The notes beneath the pieces are model-generated. The model was given only the letters and a program-made list of their open reading frames with translations, was not told the origin of the DNA and made no database searches. This document shows positions 7,314 through 15,433 of a stretch of 19,585 bases of DNA, piece by piece (the first letter of the stretch is position 1; each line of letters begins with the position of its first letter). The position numbers and the translations under genes are program-made. Source of the DNA: Flavobacteriales bacterium UBA1112 (GTDB lineage Bacteria; Bacteroidota; Bacteroidia; Flavobacteriales_D; Sanyastnellaceae); the NCBI GenBank assembly GCA_002313415.1, contig DCBH01000013.1, positions 1 to 19,585 on the forward strand, written 5' to 3'.

Positions 7314-8552
7314 CTGCGCAGGTAAAATCACTCCGCTGACCTCTCCAAAGTAAGGAGCGCGCATCACCACAGTGTCGCCATCTTGAATGAATTTGCGTTC
7401 TGTACCATCGGGCATGGCGACAGGCTGGGTTCCGCGCCAAGAAATCTCCAGCATTGAACCGAAGGAGCCTTTCTCGGGGCCGCTGATCGTGCCGCTCGCC
7501 ATCATGTCTCCAGCGCGGAGGTTGCAGCCGTTTGCGGTGTGGTGCGCGAGTTGCTGACGCATGTTCCAATACATGTGACGGAAGTTGGAGCGGCATACGA
7601 CCTGGCCTGACGAATCACCTTCTGGGATGATTTCAACCTCAAGCGGCACATCGTAATGGCTGTCTCCTTCATACTTCAAATAATCCAGGACTTCTGGCTC
7701 TTGTTTTGGGCCAGCGACGCGGAGGTCATCCAGGGCTTCGAGCGTCACGATCCAAGGCGAGATCGACGACCCAAAATTCTTGCCTAGGAATGGCCCGAGG
7801 GGGACGTATTCCCACTTTTGTATATCACGTGCAGACCAATCGTTGAAGAGCACCAAACCAAAAATGTGTTCCTCCGCTTCCGCTGTGGTGATGCGCTCGC
7901 CGAGCGTTTTGCCGTCGAAGGTGACGAAGGCCATTTCCAATTCAAAGTCGAGCAAGCGCGACGGACCGAACACCGGTGGCTGATCGACGCTGGGGCGAGT
8001 TTGCCCCATGGGTCTGCGAATGGGGGTGCCGCTGACGACGATACTGGAGGCCCGGCCGTGATAACCGACAGGCATGTGCTTCCAATTCGGCAGCAGTGCG
8101 TTCTCGGGGTCACGGAACATCTTACCGACGTTTCGGGCGTGATCTTCACTAGAGTAAAAGTCCGTGTAGTCGCCCACCTCTACTGGCATGTGCATGGTGA
8201 CGGAAGAGGCTGAAACAAGGCATGATGCTTGAAGGTCGGGGCGATCTCGGAGCTCAGCGGAGTCTGAATCGAATAAGGCTTGGACACGCACGCGCAGGGC
8301 GACCGTGGTGGGCTTGCCGAGCTTCATCAACGGATTGAGGGCTGAAGCAGACAAGACTTCGGCAGATAGGCCAAGGCCTTCAAAAAGTCCTGCTGCCTGA
8401 AGGGCACTGAGGTCGATGACCTGGTCGCCCAACCGCATCCCAGGACGGGCGGTGCGGTCGGCAGTCGAGAAAATACCAAAAGGAAGGTTGGCAAGGGGGA
8501 AATCGTGGCCTGGAGGCACGTCAATCCAAGATGTCGATGTTCTATTTGTCAT
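7308..8552 (-). CDS. fahA: Fumarylacetoacetase (fumarylacetoacetate hydrolase)
   Basis: This enzyme hydrolyses 4-fumarylacetoacetate to fumarate and acetoacetate, the last step of tyrosine/phenylalanine breakdown (EC 3.7.1.2), in the cytoplasm. The 414-residue protein aligns by motif with mammalian FAH at a constant offset of +5. The metal ligands are D131 (in DYTDFYSS), E204 and E206 (DFELEMAF) and D238 (NDWSARD); the catalytic base is H138 (EDHARNVG). Also present are LPNWKHMPVGYHGRASS (154-170) and a C-terminal segment with GDMMASGTISGPEKGSFGSM. ATG 8552 is preferred to an upstream in-frame TTG (8561), because the latter lies inside a TAnnTTTG promoter-like box and adds only three residues. 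Neighbouring tyrosine-pathway genes (hmgA, hpd, maiA) are not in the window. Sequence composition matches the housekeeping genes. The assignment is very secure. Confidence 0.96.
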   Translation of the reverse strand: MTNRTSTSWIDVPPGHDFPLANLPFGIFSTADRTARPGMRLGDQVIDLSALQAAGLFEGLGLSAEVLSASALNPLMKLGKPTTVALRVRVQALFDSDSAELRDRPDLQASCLVSASSVTMHMPVEVGDYTDFYSSEDHARNVGKMFRDPENALLPNWKHMPVGYHGRASSIVVSGTPIRRPMGQTRPSVDQPPVFGPSRLLDFELEMAFVTFDGKTLGERITTAEAEEHIFGLVLFNDWSARDIQKWEYVPLGPFLGKNFGSSISPWIVTLEALDDLRVAGPKQEPEVLDYLKYEGDSHYDVPLEVEIIPEGDSSGQVVCRSNFRHMYWNMRQQLAHHTANGCNLRAGDMMASGTISGPEKGSFGSMLEISWRGTQPVAMPDGTERKFIQDGDTVVMRAPYFGEVSGVILPAQD

Positions 8553-8558
8553 TTGCCA

Positions 8559-8566
8559 CAAAAGTA
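8559..8566 (-). promoter_or_regulatory. TAnnTTTG (-7 type) box upstream of fahA
   Basis: Read on the minus strand, this is TACTTTTG, an exact match to the Bacteroidota -7 consensus TAnnTTTG. It ends six bases before the fahA ATG. A TTG that could act as the -33 element lies 15 bases further upstream, which is shorter than usual spacing. If used, transcription would begin almost at the start codon. It sits in the short divergent region 8553-8625. Confidence 0.4.
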
Positions 8567-8625
8567 ACCTGTGTAACTTCCCAACGAGTCCAACAAATTA
8601 TTCCGGATAGCACAAAAGAATTGGC

Positions 8626-9363
8626 GTGAAGAATTTATTACGAAGGGTACTGCAATCAGCCTATAACGCAGTTTCCCATGGGTCCTACAACGAGAGGCTA
8701 CTGGAGGAAAACGTATGGCATCATGTTTTTCGTGAAAGCTTTAGAACAACCCAATGGAAGTCAGAACTTGCCCTTTCCATTGGCCGATGGGCAGGTGGAG
8801 CCTCCTTCTTTTACATTTTGCATCGCGTTCTCGAAGACGTCAAGCCCGAAAAAGTTGTTGAATTGGGCTTGGGAGAATCTTCCAAACTTATTTCCTCTTA
8901 TGCGAGCAACGAAGATTGGTTAAAATCACACATCATCCTTGAACATTCCAAAACTTGGATTGCGGCATTCTGCGATCGCTTTCAATTGAGCGAAAACTCG
9001 GAAATACGTCGTCATGATCTTTTTGGAAAGACCCAGAATTGCGGATTCACCGACAGCCTTCGTTATCGAGATATCGAAATAGATATCTGGCAACATGCTA
9101 CTCTTGTCGTTGTCGACGGTCCCTTTGGGAGCGAGTCCTACTCAAGAATGAACTCATTCGATTTCATTCGTCAACTGCTGCCCGAGTCCCGTTTCGTTCT
9201 GATTTTAGACGATAGCCATCGTGTGGGGGAAAAAGAAACGCTTACAGAAATTCGTAACCTTCTCTCCGCACAAAAAATCACCTATCATGAGAAGGAATAT
9301 GGAGGCATGAAATCTTGCACCATTGTTTGTTCTCATCATTTCCCCTGGCTTGCATCGTTGTGA
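8626..9363 (+). CDS. Methyltransferase-like protein of unknown function
   Basis: The 245-residue protein has a Rossmann-type first motif, VVELGLGESSK (77-87), where class I SAM methyltransferases carry VLELGxGxG. It is followed by IILEHSKTW (103-111), a strand-end acidic segment VVVDGPFGSESY (161-172) and VLILDDSHR (191-199). This resembles small methyltransferase or cephalosporin-hydroxylase-like proteins found in polysaccharide clusters. The glycine pattern GLGESS is not the classic GxGxG, so SAM binding is not certain. The start is GTG 8626; the frame is closed upstream by TAG at 8608, and no earlier usual start exists. No signal peptide or membrane segment is seen. The gene is AT-richer than rel downstream and resembles the glycan genes in composition. 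It stands between fahA (divergent) and rel, 37 bases before the rel ATG. The substrate cannot be deduced. Confidence 0.62.
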   Translation: MKNLLRRVLQSAYNAVSHGSYNERLLEENVWHHVFRESFRTTQWKSELALSIGRWAGGASFFYILHRVLEDVKPEKVVELGLGESSKLISSYASNEDWLKSHIILEHSKTWIAAFCDRFQLSENSEIRRHDLFGKTQNCGFTDSLRYRDIEIDIWQHATLVVVDGPFGSESYSRMNSFDFIRQLLPESRFVLILDDSHRVGEKETLTEIRNLLSAQKITYHEKEYGGMKSCTIVCSHHFPWLASL

Positions 9364-9400
9364 ATAGCAATCGAGGGGAGAATGCCGAACTTGCGTGGTG

Positions 9401-11686
9401 ATGGAATTTGACTTGGAAGCGGAAAAGCAAGAGATTCTTCGGAGGTACCGAGGACTGTTGCGTGCGGCCAAGAATTCCAAGAAGCGTTCGGAGCGAAAAG
9501 CCATTCGCAAGGCGTTTGACGTAGCGCTCGAAGCGCATAAAGACATTCGGCGCAAAAGCGGGGACCCCTACATCTACCATCCCATCGCGGTAGCGCGAGT
9601 GGTTGCTGAGGAGATGGGGTTGGGTACGACCAGCATCGTCTGTGCGCTCCTTCACGACACCGTGGAAGACACCTACATGAAGTTGGAAGATGTGGAGAGA
9701 ATGTTTGGCGCCAAGGAACGAGCCATTGTCGATGGACTGACCAAGATGAGCGGAGTCTTTGAGCCAGGAACGAGCGCGCAAGCGGAGAATTTCCGGAAAA
9801 TGCTGCTCACACTGAGCGACGACGTAAGGGTGATTTTGATCAAGCTCGCAGATCGCTTGGACAACATGCGGACGCTCGAATACATGCGCCCGGACAAGCA
9901 ACAGAAAATTGCCTCAGAGACGCTGTACATGTATGCGCCATTGGCACACCGTTTGGGCTTTTACAACATCAAAACGGAGCTCGAGGACCTCAGTTTGAAA
10001 TACAAGGAACCCGATGATTACGCCGAAATCAGTACACGGCTGCGCAAAACCAAAGCCGTACGCACGCGCTTCATCAATACTCTGACGGTGCCCATTCGAC
10101 AAAGCTTAGATGAGGCTGAACTGAGCTACGAAATCATGGGCCGTCCCAAAAGCGTGTTTAGCATTTGGAACAAAATGCAAACCAAGAAGGTCAGCTTTGA
10201 GGAGGTGTATGACGTCTTTGCGATTCGCATCATCCTCGACACCGACGAGGCCAACGAGAAGGCGGACATTTGGCGGACCTACAGCATCGTCACTGATTTT
10301 TATCAACCCAACCCCGACCGCCTTCGCGATTGGATCAGCCTGCCGAAGGCCAACGGTTACGAATCCTTGCACACCACGGTGATGTCTCCCACCGGAAAGT
10401 GGGTGGAGGTACAGATTCGCAGCCGTCGCATGGACGACATGGCGGAGAAGGGCCTAGCGGCTCACTGGCGATACAAGGTGAATGGAGGTTCTTTGGAAAG
10501 TGACCCTTCTCTGAGTCCCAGCCAACGAGCTGAAGTCATGGCTGCAAAAGGAGGCGACAACATCGACTCATGGCTGGGACAGATTCGTGAAATCTTGGAG
10601 GGAGGCGAAGCCGATGCCTTGAATTTCATCGACGAATTCAAGCTGAATTTGTTTTCCGATGAGGTGTACGTCTTCACCCCCAATGGAGATTTGATCACCT
10701 TGCCTGCAGGATCGACCTCGTTGGATTTTGCCTTCCGAATTCACACCAAGGTGGGGTCGCAATGCATCGGTGCCAAAGTCAATCACAAGTTGGTGCCATT
10801 AAGTGAGCCGCTTTCGAGTGGAGACCAGGTGGAAATCATCACCTCACGAAAGCAAACGCCCAAAAAAGATTGGCTGAATTACGTGGTGACCGCAAGTGCC
10901 CGATCCAAAATCCGGCACGCACTTAAGGAGGAAGAGCGCAAACAGGCCCTTGACGGCAAAGACAAGTTGCGAAAGTGGTTCCGGCGCATAGGCGTAGATG
11001 GCAGTGCGGAAAATCTGAATGGCATGATTCGCAAATTCAAGGTGGATTCTCCGCATGAATTGCATTACCGCATCGCCACAGGTCGAATTGACCTCGACCG
11101 ACTGGGAGGTTTTGTTTTGCGCTCAGGCAAGCTGGAGTGGGAGCGCGGTCCAGATCCGCTTCCACCGCGAAAATCGCGCCCTTCTGAAACTGAAGCGGCG
11201 AGCATCAATGACCTGAAAAAGGAAGCCGGAGACGTCTTACTCATTGGCGACGCCAAACAAAAACTTGACTATGGATTGGCTGCATGTTGCAATCCCATCC
11301 CCGGAGACAACGTCTTTGGGTTCATCACAGTGAGTGGCGGCATCAAAATCCACCGTCGAAATTGTCCCAATGCAACCAACCTCTTGTCGCGTTATGCCTA
11401 TCGCGTCATGAAAGCCAACTGGGCAAGCAAAGCAGCTGCACAATTCGAGGTGAGCATTGGCTTCAGTGGCATCGACGACGTTGGTCTTGTGAATGCCGTA
11501 ACCCGAGTGATATCGGCTGACATGCGTGTGGACATGCGTGCCATCAGTTTTGAAACGCGCGACGGCATTTTTGAAGGTCAAGTACGCGTGGTCGTTTCCA
11601 ATACGGAGCACCTTTCCGAATTGATCACCAAGCTCCAAGCTGTGCCCGGCGTGTACACCGTGGAGCGATTGCAGGAAGAAGGGTGA
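9401..11686 (+). CDS. rel: Bifunctional (p)ppGpp synthetase/hydrolase, RelA/SpoT family
   Basis: The 761-residue protein has the complete long RSH layout. The hydrolase domain has H60, HD at 85-86 within LLHDTVEDT, and D154 in KLADRLDNMRTL, so the hydrolase site looks intact. The synthetase domain has GRPKSVFSIWNKM (247-259), D271 in YDVFAIRII, PKANGYESLHT (315-325) and E336 in VEVQIRSR. A TGS domain begins at VYVFTPNGDL (about 425). A zinc-finger-like RIS region has CC near 628 and HRRNCPN near 650-656, and an ACT domain ends the protein. Both activities are therefore expected, as in single-copy Rel proteins. ATG 9401 is chosen over the in-frame GTG codons at 9395 and 9398; a GAGGGGAG purine run lies about 20 bases upstream. 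The stop overlaps the next gene as TGATG, indicating translational coupling. Confidence 0.95.
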   Translation: MEFDLEAEKQEILRRYRGLLRAAKNSKKRSERKAIRKAFDVALEAHKDIRRKSGDPYIYHPIAVARVVAEEMGLGTTSIVCALLHDTVEDTYMKLEDVERMFGAKERAIVDGLTKMSGVFEPGTSAQAENFRKMLLTLSDDVRVILIKLADRLDNMRTLEYMRPDKQQKIASETLYMYAPLAHRLGFYNIKTELEDLSLKYKEPDDYAEISTRLRKTKAVRTRFINTLTVPIRQSLDEAELSYEIMGRPKSVFSIWNKMQTKKVSFEEVYDVFAIRIILDTDEANEKADIWRTYSIVTDFYQPNPDRLRDWISLPKANGYESLHTTVMSPTGKWVEVQIRSRRMDDMAEKGLAAHWRYKVNGGSLESDPSLSPSQRAEVMAAKGGDNIDSWLGQIREILEGGEADALNFIDEFKLNLFSDEVYVFTPNGDLITLPAGSTSLDFAFRIHTKVGSQCIGAKVNHKLVPLSEPLSSGDQVEIITSRKQTPKKDWLNYVVTASARSKIRHALKEEERKQALDGKDKLRKWFRRIGVDGSAENLNGMIRKFKVDSPHELHYRIATGRIDLDRLGGFVLRSGKLEWERGPDPLPPRKSRPSETEAASINDLKKEAGDVLLIGDAKQKLDYGLAACCNPIPGDNVFGFITVSGGIKIHRRNCPNATNLLSRYAYRVMKANWASKAAAQFEVSIGFSGIDDVGLVNAVTRVISADMRVDMRAISFETRDGIFEGQVRVVVSNTEHLSELITKLQAVPGVYTVERLQEEG

Positions 11687-13167
11687 TGATGAAGTTGTTA
11701 GGGATCGCCTTGACCTTCGCCCTGAGCCTGCACCTGCGAGCTCAAACCGTCGACATTTTATCCGCAGATCAAATCCTTCGAGATCCAGCAGTCACTGAAG
11801 CCCAGCGACTGATCGGCAACGTCAAGTTGGGGCACGAAGATGCGGTATTGACCTGCGACTCCGCGTGGCGATTTGAAGACGGATCTGTGGAAGTATTCAG
11901 CAACGTCGCCATGCGACAGCCACCTGCCACGACCATGACTGCCGACTATTTGCATCTGCAACCAAACGAGGAATGGGCGATTGCCAATGGGGAAGTTGAA
12001 TTGAACCACGAGTCAGCTCTGCTTCAAGCTCCTTCTTTGCAATACATCTTGGATGGTCGAACGGCGCGTTATTTTGAGGGGGCCACCATACTCGATGACG
12101 GTTGGACGGTGAACAGCAAAACTGGCCTCTATCGAACTCAATCAAAGGTTCTCGAGCTTGGAGGTGAAGTGCGTGCAACCAACGCAGAGGACTCCTTGTT
12201 CAGCGACTCGTTGCATTGGATGCGTGACGACAACCGCTATCGCTTTCACGGTCCAACCCAATGGTTGGGCAAGGACGTTCAATTTGAGTGCCAAGCCGGT
12301 GACGTGGTCATGGAAGAGAAACCACTGGGCTGGTTGGCAGGAAAGGTGATGGTCGCCGATGGCGAGAGCATCGTGCTAAGTGACAGTTTGGCTTGGGATG
12401 AATCCTCTCGTGAAATCTGGGGGAATGCAACTCTCGCCAATGCAAATGGCGATGGCGAAGTCCATGGCAACCACGCTGTGCGATATGAGGAAGACAGTTT
12501 GGAAATTGTTCACGGTTCTGAACATCGTCGTGCGTGGTTGCAACAAATTGAAGATGGCGACACCCTAAAATTGGCCGCGGAGGTGTTGCAACGAAAAGGC
12601 GAAACTCTAACCGCATTCAAACAGGTCACACTCGTGCAAGAAAACCTCGTGGGCCAAGGAGACTCTTTGGTTTGGATCGAGGACATCGGAATCATTCAGA
12701 TGTGGGGAACGCCTCAACTGTGGTCCAACAAGGACAAGCTTGCAGGCGATACCCTGACTTTAAAAATGATCAAACAAAGTCCCGAGAAGCTTGAGATGCG
12801 TGGACATTCCATCGTCTTATCCCCTGCCAATGACACCTTATCTCATCGCATTCAGGGTCGCGATCTGGATGCCTTTTTTGAAGAATATGAGTTGCGCTCG
12901 GTAGACGTTACTGGAAATGGGGAGGTTGTGACATTTGACATCCCGGAGGATGGGAGCCAAGGTCAAATTCGTATGAACACTGCAGTGTGTGCCAAGGTGA
13001 CCTTGCAGGTGGTTGAGCGTGAGCTCGTCGGAATCGCACTTCAACAAGGGCCAAGAGGGAAAATTGAACCTGTGCCAAAAGATCAGGATTTGAGACCATT
13101 TCAGGTAGATGTTGCACCAAGGACGGGACCTTGGGAAACTTCTGAACAAGGGCCCTTGCCTGAGTGA
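11686..13167 (+). CDS. Secreted OstA/LptA-like protein
   Basis: The 493-residue protein starts with a signal peptide: basic K3, hydrophobic core 4-17 and likely cleavage after LRA (19), giving a periplasmic protein. The mature part is a long beta-rich chain of repeated LptA/OstA-type strands, with phrases such as LIGNVKLGHEDAVLTCDSAW, VEVFSNVAMRQ, LVGQGDSLVWIEDIGIIQMW and KLAGDTLTL. This layout matches the OstA-like family of Bacteroidota, related to LptA and the N-terminal domain of LptD, which form the LPS bridge or scaffold. There is no C-terminal LptD beta-barrel, so it is not LptD itself. ATG 11686 is preferred to GTG 11683 because it gives the one-base TGATG overlap with rel; ATG 11689 is also possible. 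A role in LPS transport is inferred from the family. Confidence 0.85.
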   Translation: MMKLLGIALTFALSLHLRAQTVDILSADQILRDPAVTEAQRLIGNVKLGHEDAVLTCDSAWRFEDGSVEVFSNVAMRQPPATTMTADYLHLQPNEEWAIANGEVELNHESALLQAPSLQYILDGRTARYFEGATILDDGWTVNSKTGLYRTQSKVLELGGEVRATNAEDSLFSDSLHWMRDDNRYRFHGPTQWLGKDVQFECQAGDVVMEEKPLGWLAGKVMVADGESIVLSDSLAWDESSREIWGNATLANANGDGEVHGNHAVRYEEDSLEIVHGSEHRRAWLQQIEDGDTLKLAAEVLQRKGETLTAFKQVTLVQENLVGQGDSLVWIEDIGIIQMWGTPQLWSNKDKLAGDTLTLKMIKQSPEKLEMRGHSIVLSPANDTLSHRIQGRDLDAFFEEYELRSVDVTGNGEVVTFDIPEDGSQGQIRMNTAVCAKVTLQVVERELVGIALQQGPRGKIEPVPKDQDLRPFQVDVAPRTGPWETSEQGPLPE

Positions 13168-13189
13168 CATACCCTATCTTCGACACCGT

Positions 13190-13678
13190 ATGGCAAAGGA
13201 CCCCATCAACGAGCAAGTCGAAGGGCTTTTTGAAGCCTACCTCGGGCAAAACGGACACAGAAAGACTCCAGAACGTTTTGCAATCCTAAATCAGATTTAC
13301 AGCTACGACGGACATTTTGATGTAGACACCTTGTACGAGGTGATGAGCAACAGTCCCTACCGCGTTTCACGGGCAACTTTGTACAACACCATGGAATTGC
13401 TTCTCGATTGCAACTTGGTACGTCGACACCAGTTTGGCGACCAAAGCGCGCAATATGAGAAGTGCCACCGGATCAAACAACACGACCATGTCATTCTTGC
13501 GGATACTGGAGAAGTGCTTGAGTTTTGTGACCCGCGGATACAGCAAATCAAAGCCACGCTTGAAGACATTTTTGACATTGAGGTGCTGCACCACAGTTTG
13601 AACATTTACGCCCGCAAGCGGGCTCAACCTTCTCGGGCAAACAAGCCTGAAACAACTCCTGCGAAGCATGAAAGTTGA
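13190..13678 (+). CDS. Fur-family metal-dependent transcriptional regulator
   Basis: The 162-residue protein has the Fur winged helix (RKTPERFAIL at 24-33; recognition helix VSRATLYNTMELL at 59-71) and dimerisation domain. Metal ligands of Fur are recognisable: H42, E90, H98 and H100 (QHDH), E111 and H135. The structural zinc CxxC of many Fur proteins is absent: the LICLDCG position reads VILADTG (101-107). A basic tail follows residue 142. ATG 13190 begins at the first Fur-like helix, 22 bases after the OstA stop; longer in-frame starts would lie inside the ostA-like gene. It overlaps purA by 11 bases. In Bacteroidota a Fur-like gene often precedes purA (recalled, not searched). Iron is the likeliest effector; zinc (Zur) or peroxide (PerR) sensing cannot be excluded. 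Confidence 0.88.
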   Translation: MAKDPINEQVEGLFEAYLGQNGHRKTPERFAILNQIYSYDGHFDVDTLYEVMSNSPYRVSRATLYNTMELLLDCNLVRRHQFGDQSAQYEKCHRIKQHDHVILADTGEVLEFCDPRIQQIKATLEDIFDIEVLHHSLNIYARKRAQPSRANKPETTPAKHES

Positions 13679-14951
13679 CGTCCTGCTCGGCCTCCAATGG
13701 GGCGATGAAGGCAAAGGCAAAATTGTAGACGTACTCACTCCAGAGTACGATGTCATTGCCCGTTTCCAAGGCGGGCCCAATGCAGGTCATACGCTCGAGT
13801 TTGATGGCATCAAACACGTCTTACACACCATCCCAAGTGGCGTATTTCGCCAGGACACCTTGAATGTCGTTGGCAATGGGGTGGTCATCGACCCCATCAT
13901 CTTCAAAAAAGAAATTGACGCGCTCGTGGAGCTTGGTGTAGATGTGTCTACCTGCTTGGCAATTAGCCGCAAAGCCCATTTGATTCTGCCGACACACCGC
14001 CTGCTTGATGCCGCATCGGAGGCCGCAAAAGGCAAGGCCAAAATCGGCAGTACCCTCAAAGGCATTGGCCCCACATACATGGACAAGACGGGGCGAAATG
14101 GTCTCCGCGTCGGAGACATAGAAAGCATTCACTTCTCGGAGCGTTACCATGCCCTTCGAGACAAACACCTGGCCATGCTCGCCCAGTTCGAAGGGTTCGA
14201 GTACACAATGGATGATGCCGACTGGCTCGAGGCCATAGAGTTTCTGCGAGATCTGAAGTTGATCGACTCGGAGCACGAGATGAATGCCACTTTAAAATCT
14301 GGCAAACGCATCCTCGCGGAGGGCGCACAAGGCACGATGCTCGACATTGACTTCGGAACCTACCCGTTTGTGACCTCCTCCAACACCATCAGCGCTGGAG
14401 CGTGCACAGGCTTAGGCATCGCACCCAACCGCGTTGGCGAGGTCATTGGCATTTTCAAGGCTTATTGTACCCGTGTCGGATCTGGTCCTTTTCCCACCGA
14501 ACTTCTCGACGAGGTGGGTGAGAAAATGCGCGCTGAGGGCCGCGAATTTGGGGCCACAACTGGGCGCCCACGACGTTGCGGATGGCTTGACCTCCCGCAG
14601 TTGCGCTACGCCGTGGACGTGAATGGTGCAACTCAACTCTGCATGATGAAAGCCGACGTTCTGGGATGCTTCGATGAAATCCGAGTTTGCACCCACTACA
14701 TGCACCGCGGGGAAAAAATTGACCATCTTCCCTTTGGCATTCAGCCCGACGAAGTTGAACCGATCTACACAACATTGCCTGGGTGGCCAGGCGACCTCAC
14801 TGGGATCCGCTCCCTTGAAGAGGTTCCTGCATCTCTGCTCGATTACGTCGCATTCATTGAAGACGCCGTAGGAGTGCCTGTGACCGTTTTGAGTGTGGGA
14901 CCCGACCGCGAGCAGACTCTGCAGCTCAAGGCCGCGCAAACGATCGCATGA
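13668..14951 (+). CDS. purA: Adenylosuccinate synthetase
   Basis: The enzyme makes adenylosuccinate from IMP, aspartate and GTP, the first committed step to AMP (EC 6.3.4.4), in the cytoplasm. The 427-residue length is normal. Motifs are GLQWGDEGKGKIVD (8-21), with D13, and GGPNAGHT (35-42), with H41; these correspond to the catalytic pair of the E. coli enzyme. Later come EGAQGTMLDIDFGTYP, the switch-like VTSSNT, and TTGRPRRCGW. The ATG at 13668 lies 11 bases inside the upstream Fur-family gene, and the stop overlaps the next gene as ATGA. It thus bridges the rel/fur run and the sulfate-activation genes. The assignment is very secure. Confidence 0.97.
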   Translation: MKVDVLLGLQWGDEGKGKIVDVLTPEYDVIARFQGGPNAGHTLEFDGIKHVLHTIPSGVFRQDTLNVVGNGVVIDPIIFKKEIDALVELGVDVSTCLAISRKAHLILPTHRLLDAASEAAKGKAKIGSTLKGIGPTYMDKTGRNGLRVGDIESIHFSERYHALRDKHLAMLAQFEGFEYTMDDADWLEAIEFLRDLKLIDSEHEMNATLKSGKRILAEGAQGTMLDIDFGTYPFVTSSNTISAGACTGLGIAPNRVGEVIGIFKAYCTRVGSGPFPTELLDEVGEKMRAEGREFGATTGRPRRCGWLDLPQLRYAVDVNGATQLCMMKADVLGCFDEIRVCTHYMHRGEKIDHLPFGIQPDEVEPIYTTLPGWPGDLTGIRSLEEVPASLLDYVAFIEDAVGVPVTVLSVGPDREQTLQLKAAQTIA

Positions 14952-15382
14952 TTTACTGGTTCACAGGTCAACCAGGCCACGGCAAAACCACTTTGGCGAA
15001 AGCCATGCTAGATCACCTTCAGAAACAAGGAGTCGAGGCATTCCACGTGGATGGCGATGACCTTCGGGCTTTGACCAACAACTTCGATTACTCCCAAAAA
15101 GGCCGAGAAGACAACATTCGACGTGCGCAAACTGTCGCCCACTACCTCCAATCCAAAGGTTATACGGTCGTCGTAAGCTTGGTAGCCCCCTACCGCAGCC
15201 TGCGTGAATCCTTTAAGGCAGCGGCCGACGTCACTGAGGTTTACGTCCACACCACAGAAACCCGGGGTCGGGAATCCAAACATGCCTCAGATTACGAGCC
15301 ACCCCTTCACAATTTCATTGACATCGACACCACCGCCAACTCGGTCAACGACAGTCTGCGAGTGCTGATTGAGGCGATTTAA
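14948..15382 (+). CDS. cysC: Short CysC-like adenylylsulfate kinase
   Basis: APS kinase phosphorylates adenylylsulfate to PAPS. The 144-residue protein has the P-loop GQPGHGKTTLA (7-17), the substrate motif VDGDDLRALT (34-43), the helix REDNIRRAQTVAHYL (53-67), corresponding to the family's DRxENIRR, VVVSLVAPYRSLRE (74-87), corresponding to the VALISPYR..R strand, and EVYVHTTE (97-104). It is about 50 residues shorter than typical CysC. The lid segment RDxKGLYKKA is replaced by an unrelated stretch (RGRESKHASDY, 106-116). The normal Ser/Thr pair of the P-loop is TT, and the Asp of DRxENIRR is Gly (52). The ATG overlaps the purA stop. The cysD and cysN genes just downstream support the role; catalytic competence is not certain from sequence. 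Confidence 0.78.
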   Translation: MIYWFTGQPGHGKTTLAKAMLDHLQKQGVEAFHVDGDDLRALTNNFDYSQKGREDNIRRAQTVAHYLQSKGYTVVVSLVAPYRSLRESFKAAADVTEVYVHTTETRGRESKHASDYEPPLHNFIDIDTTANSVNDSLRVLIEAI

Positions 15383-15433
15383 CACCGTCTTTCAGTCAGC
15401 ATCTCTCTTTTCAGATTGATTTCTATAACAATC

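Noticed and set aside
9278..9901. 207-codon minus-strand open frame opposite the start of rel
   Set aside because: It overlaps the conserved rel hydrolase domain in antisense, and its product has no family-like pattern.
13821..14276. 151-codon minus-strand open frame opposite purA
   Set aside because: Antisense shadow of a clearly coding purA; the product shows no recognisable motif and the region is fully explained by purA.
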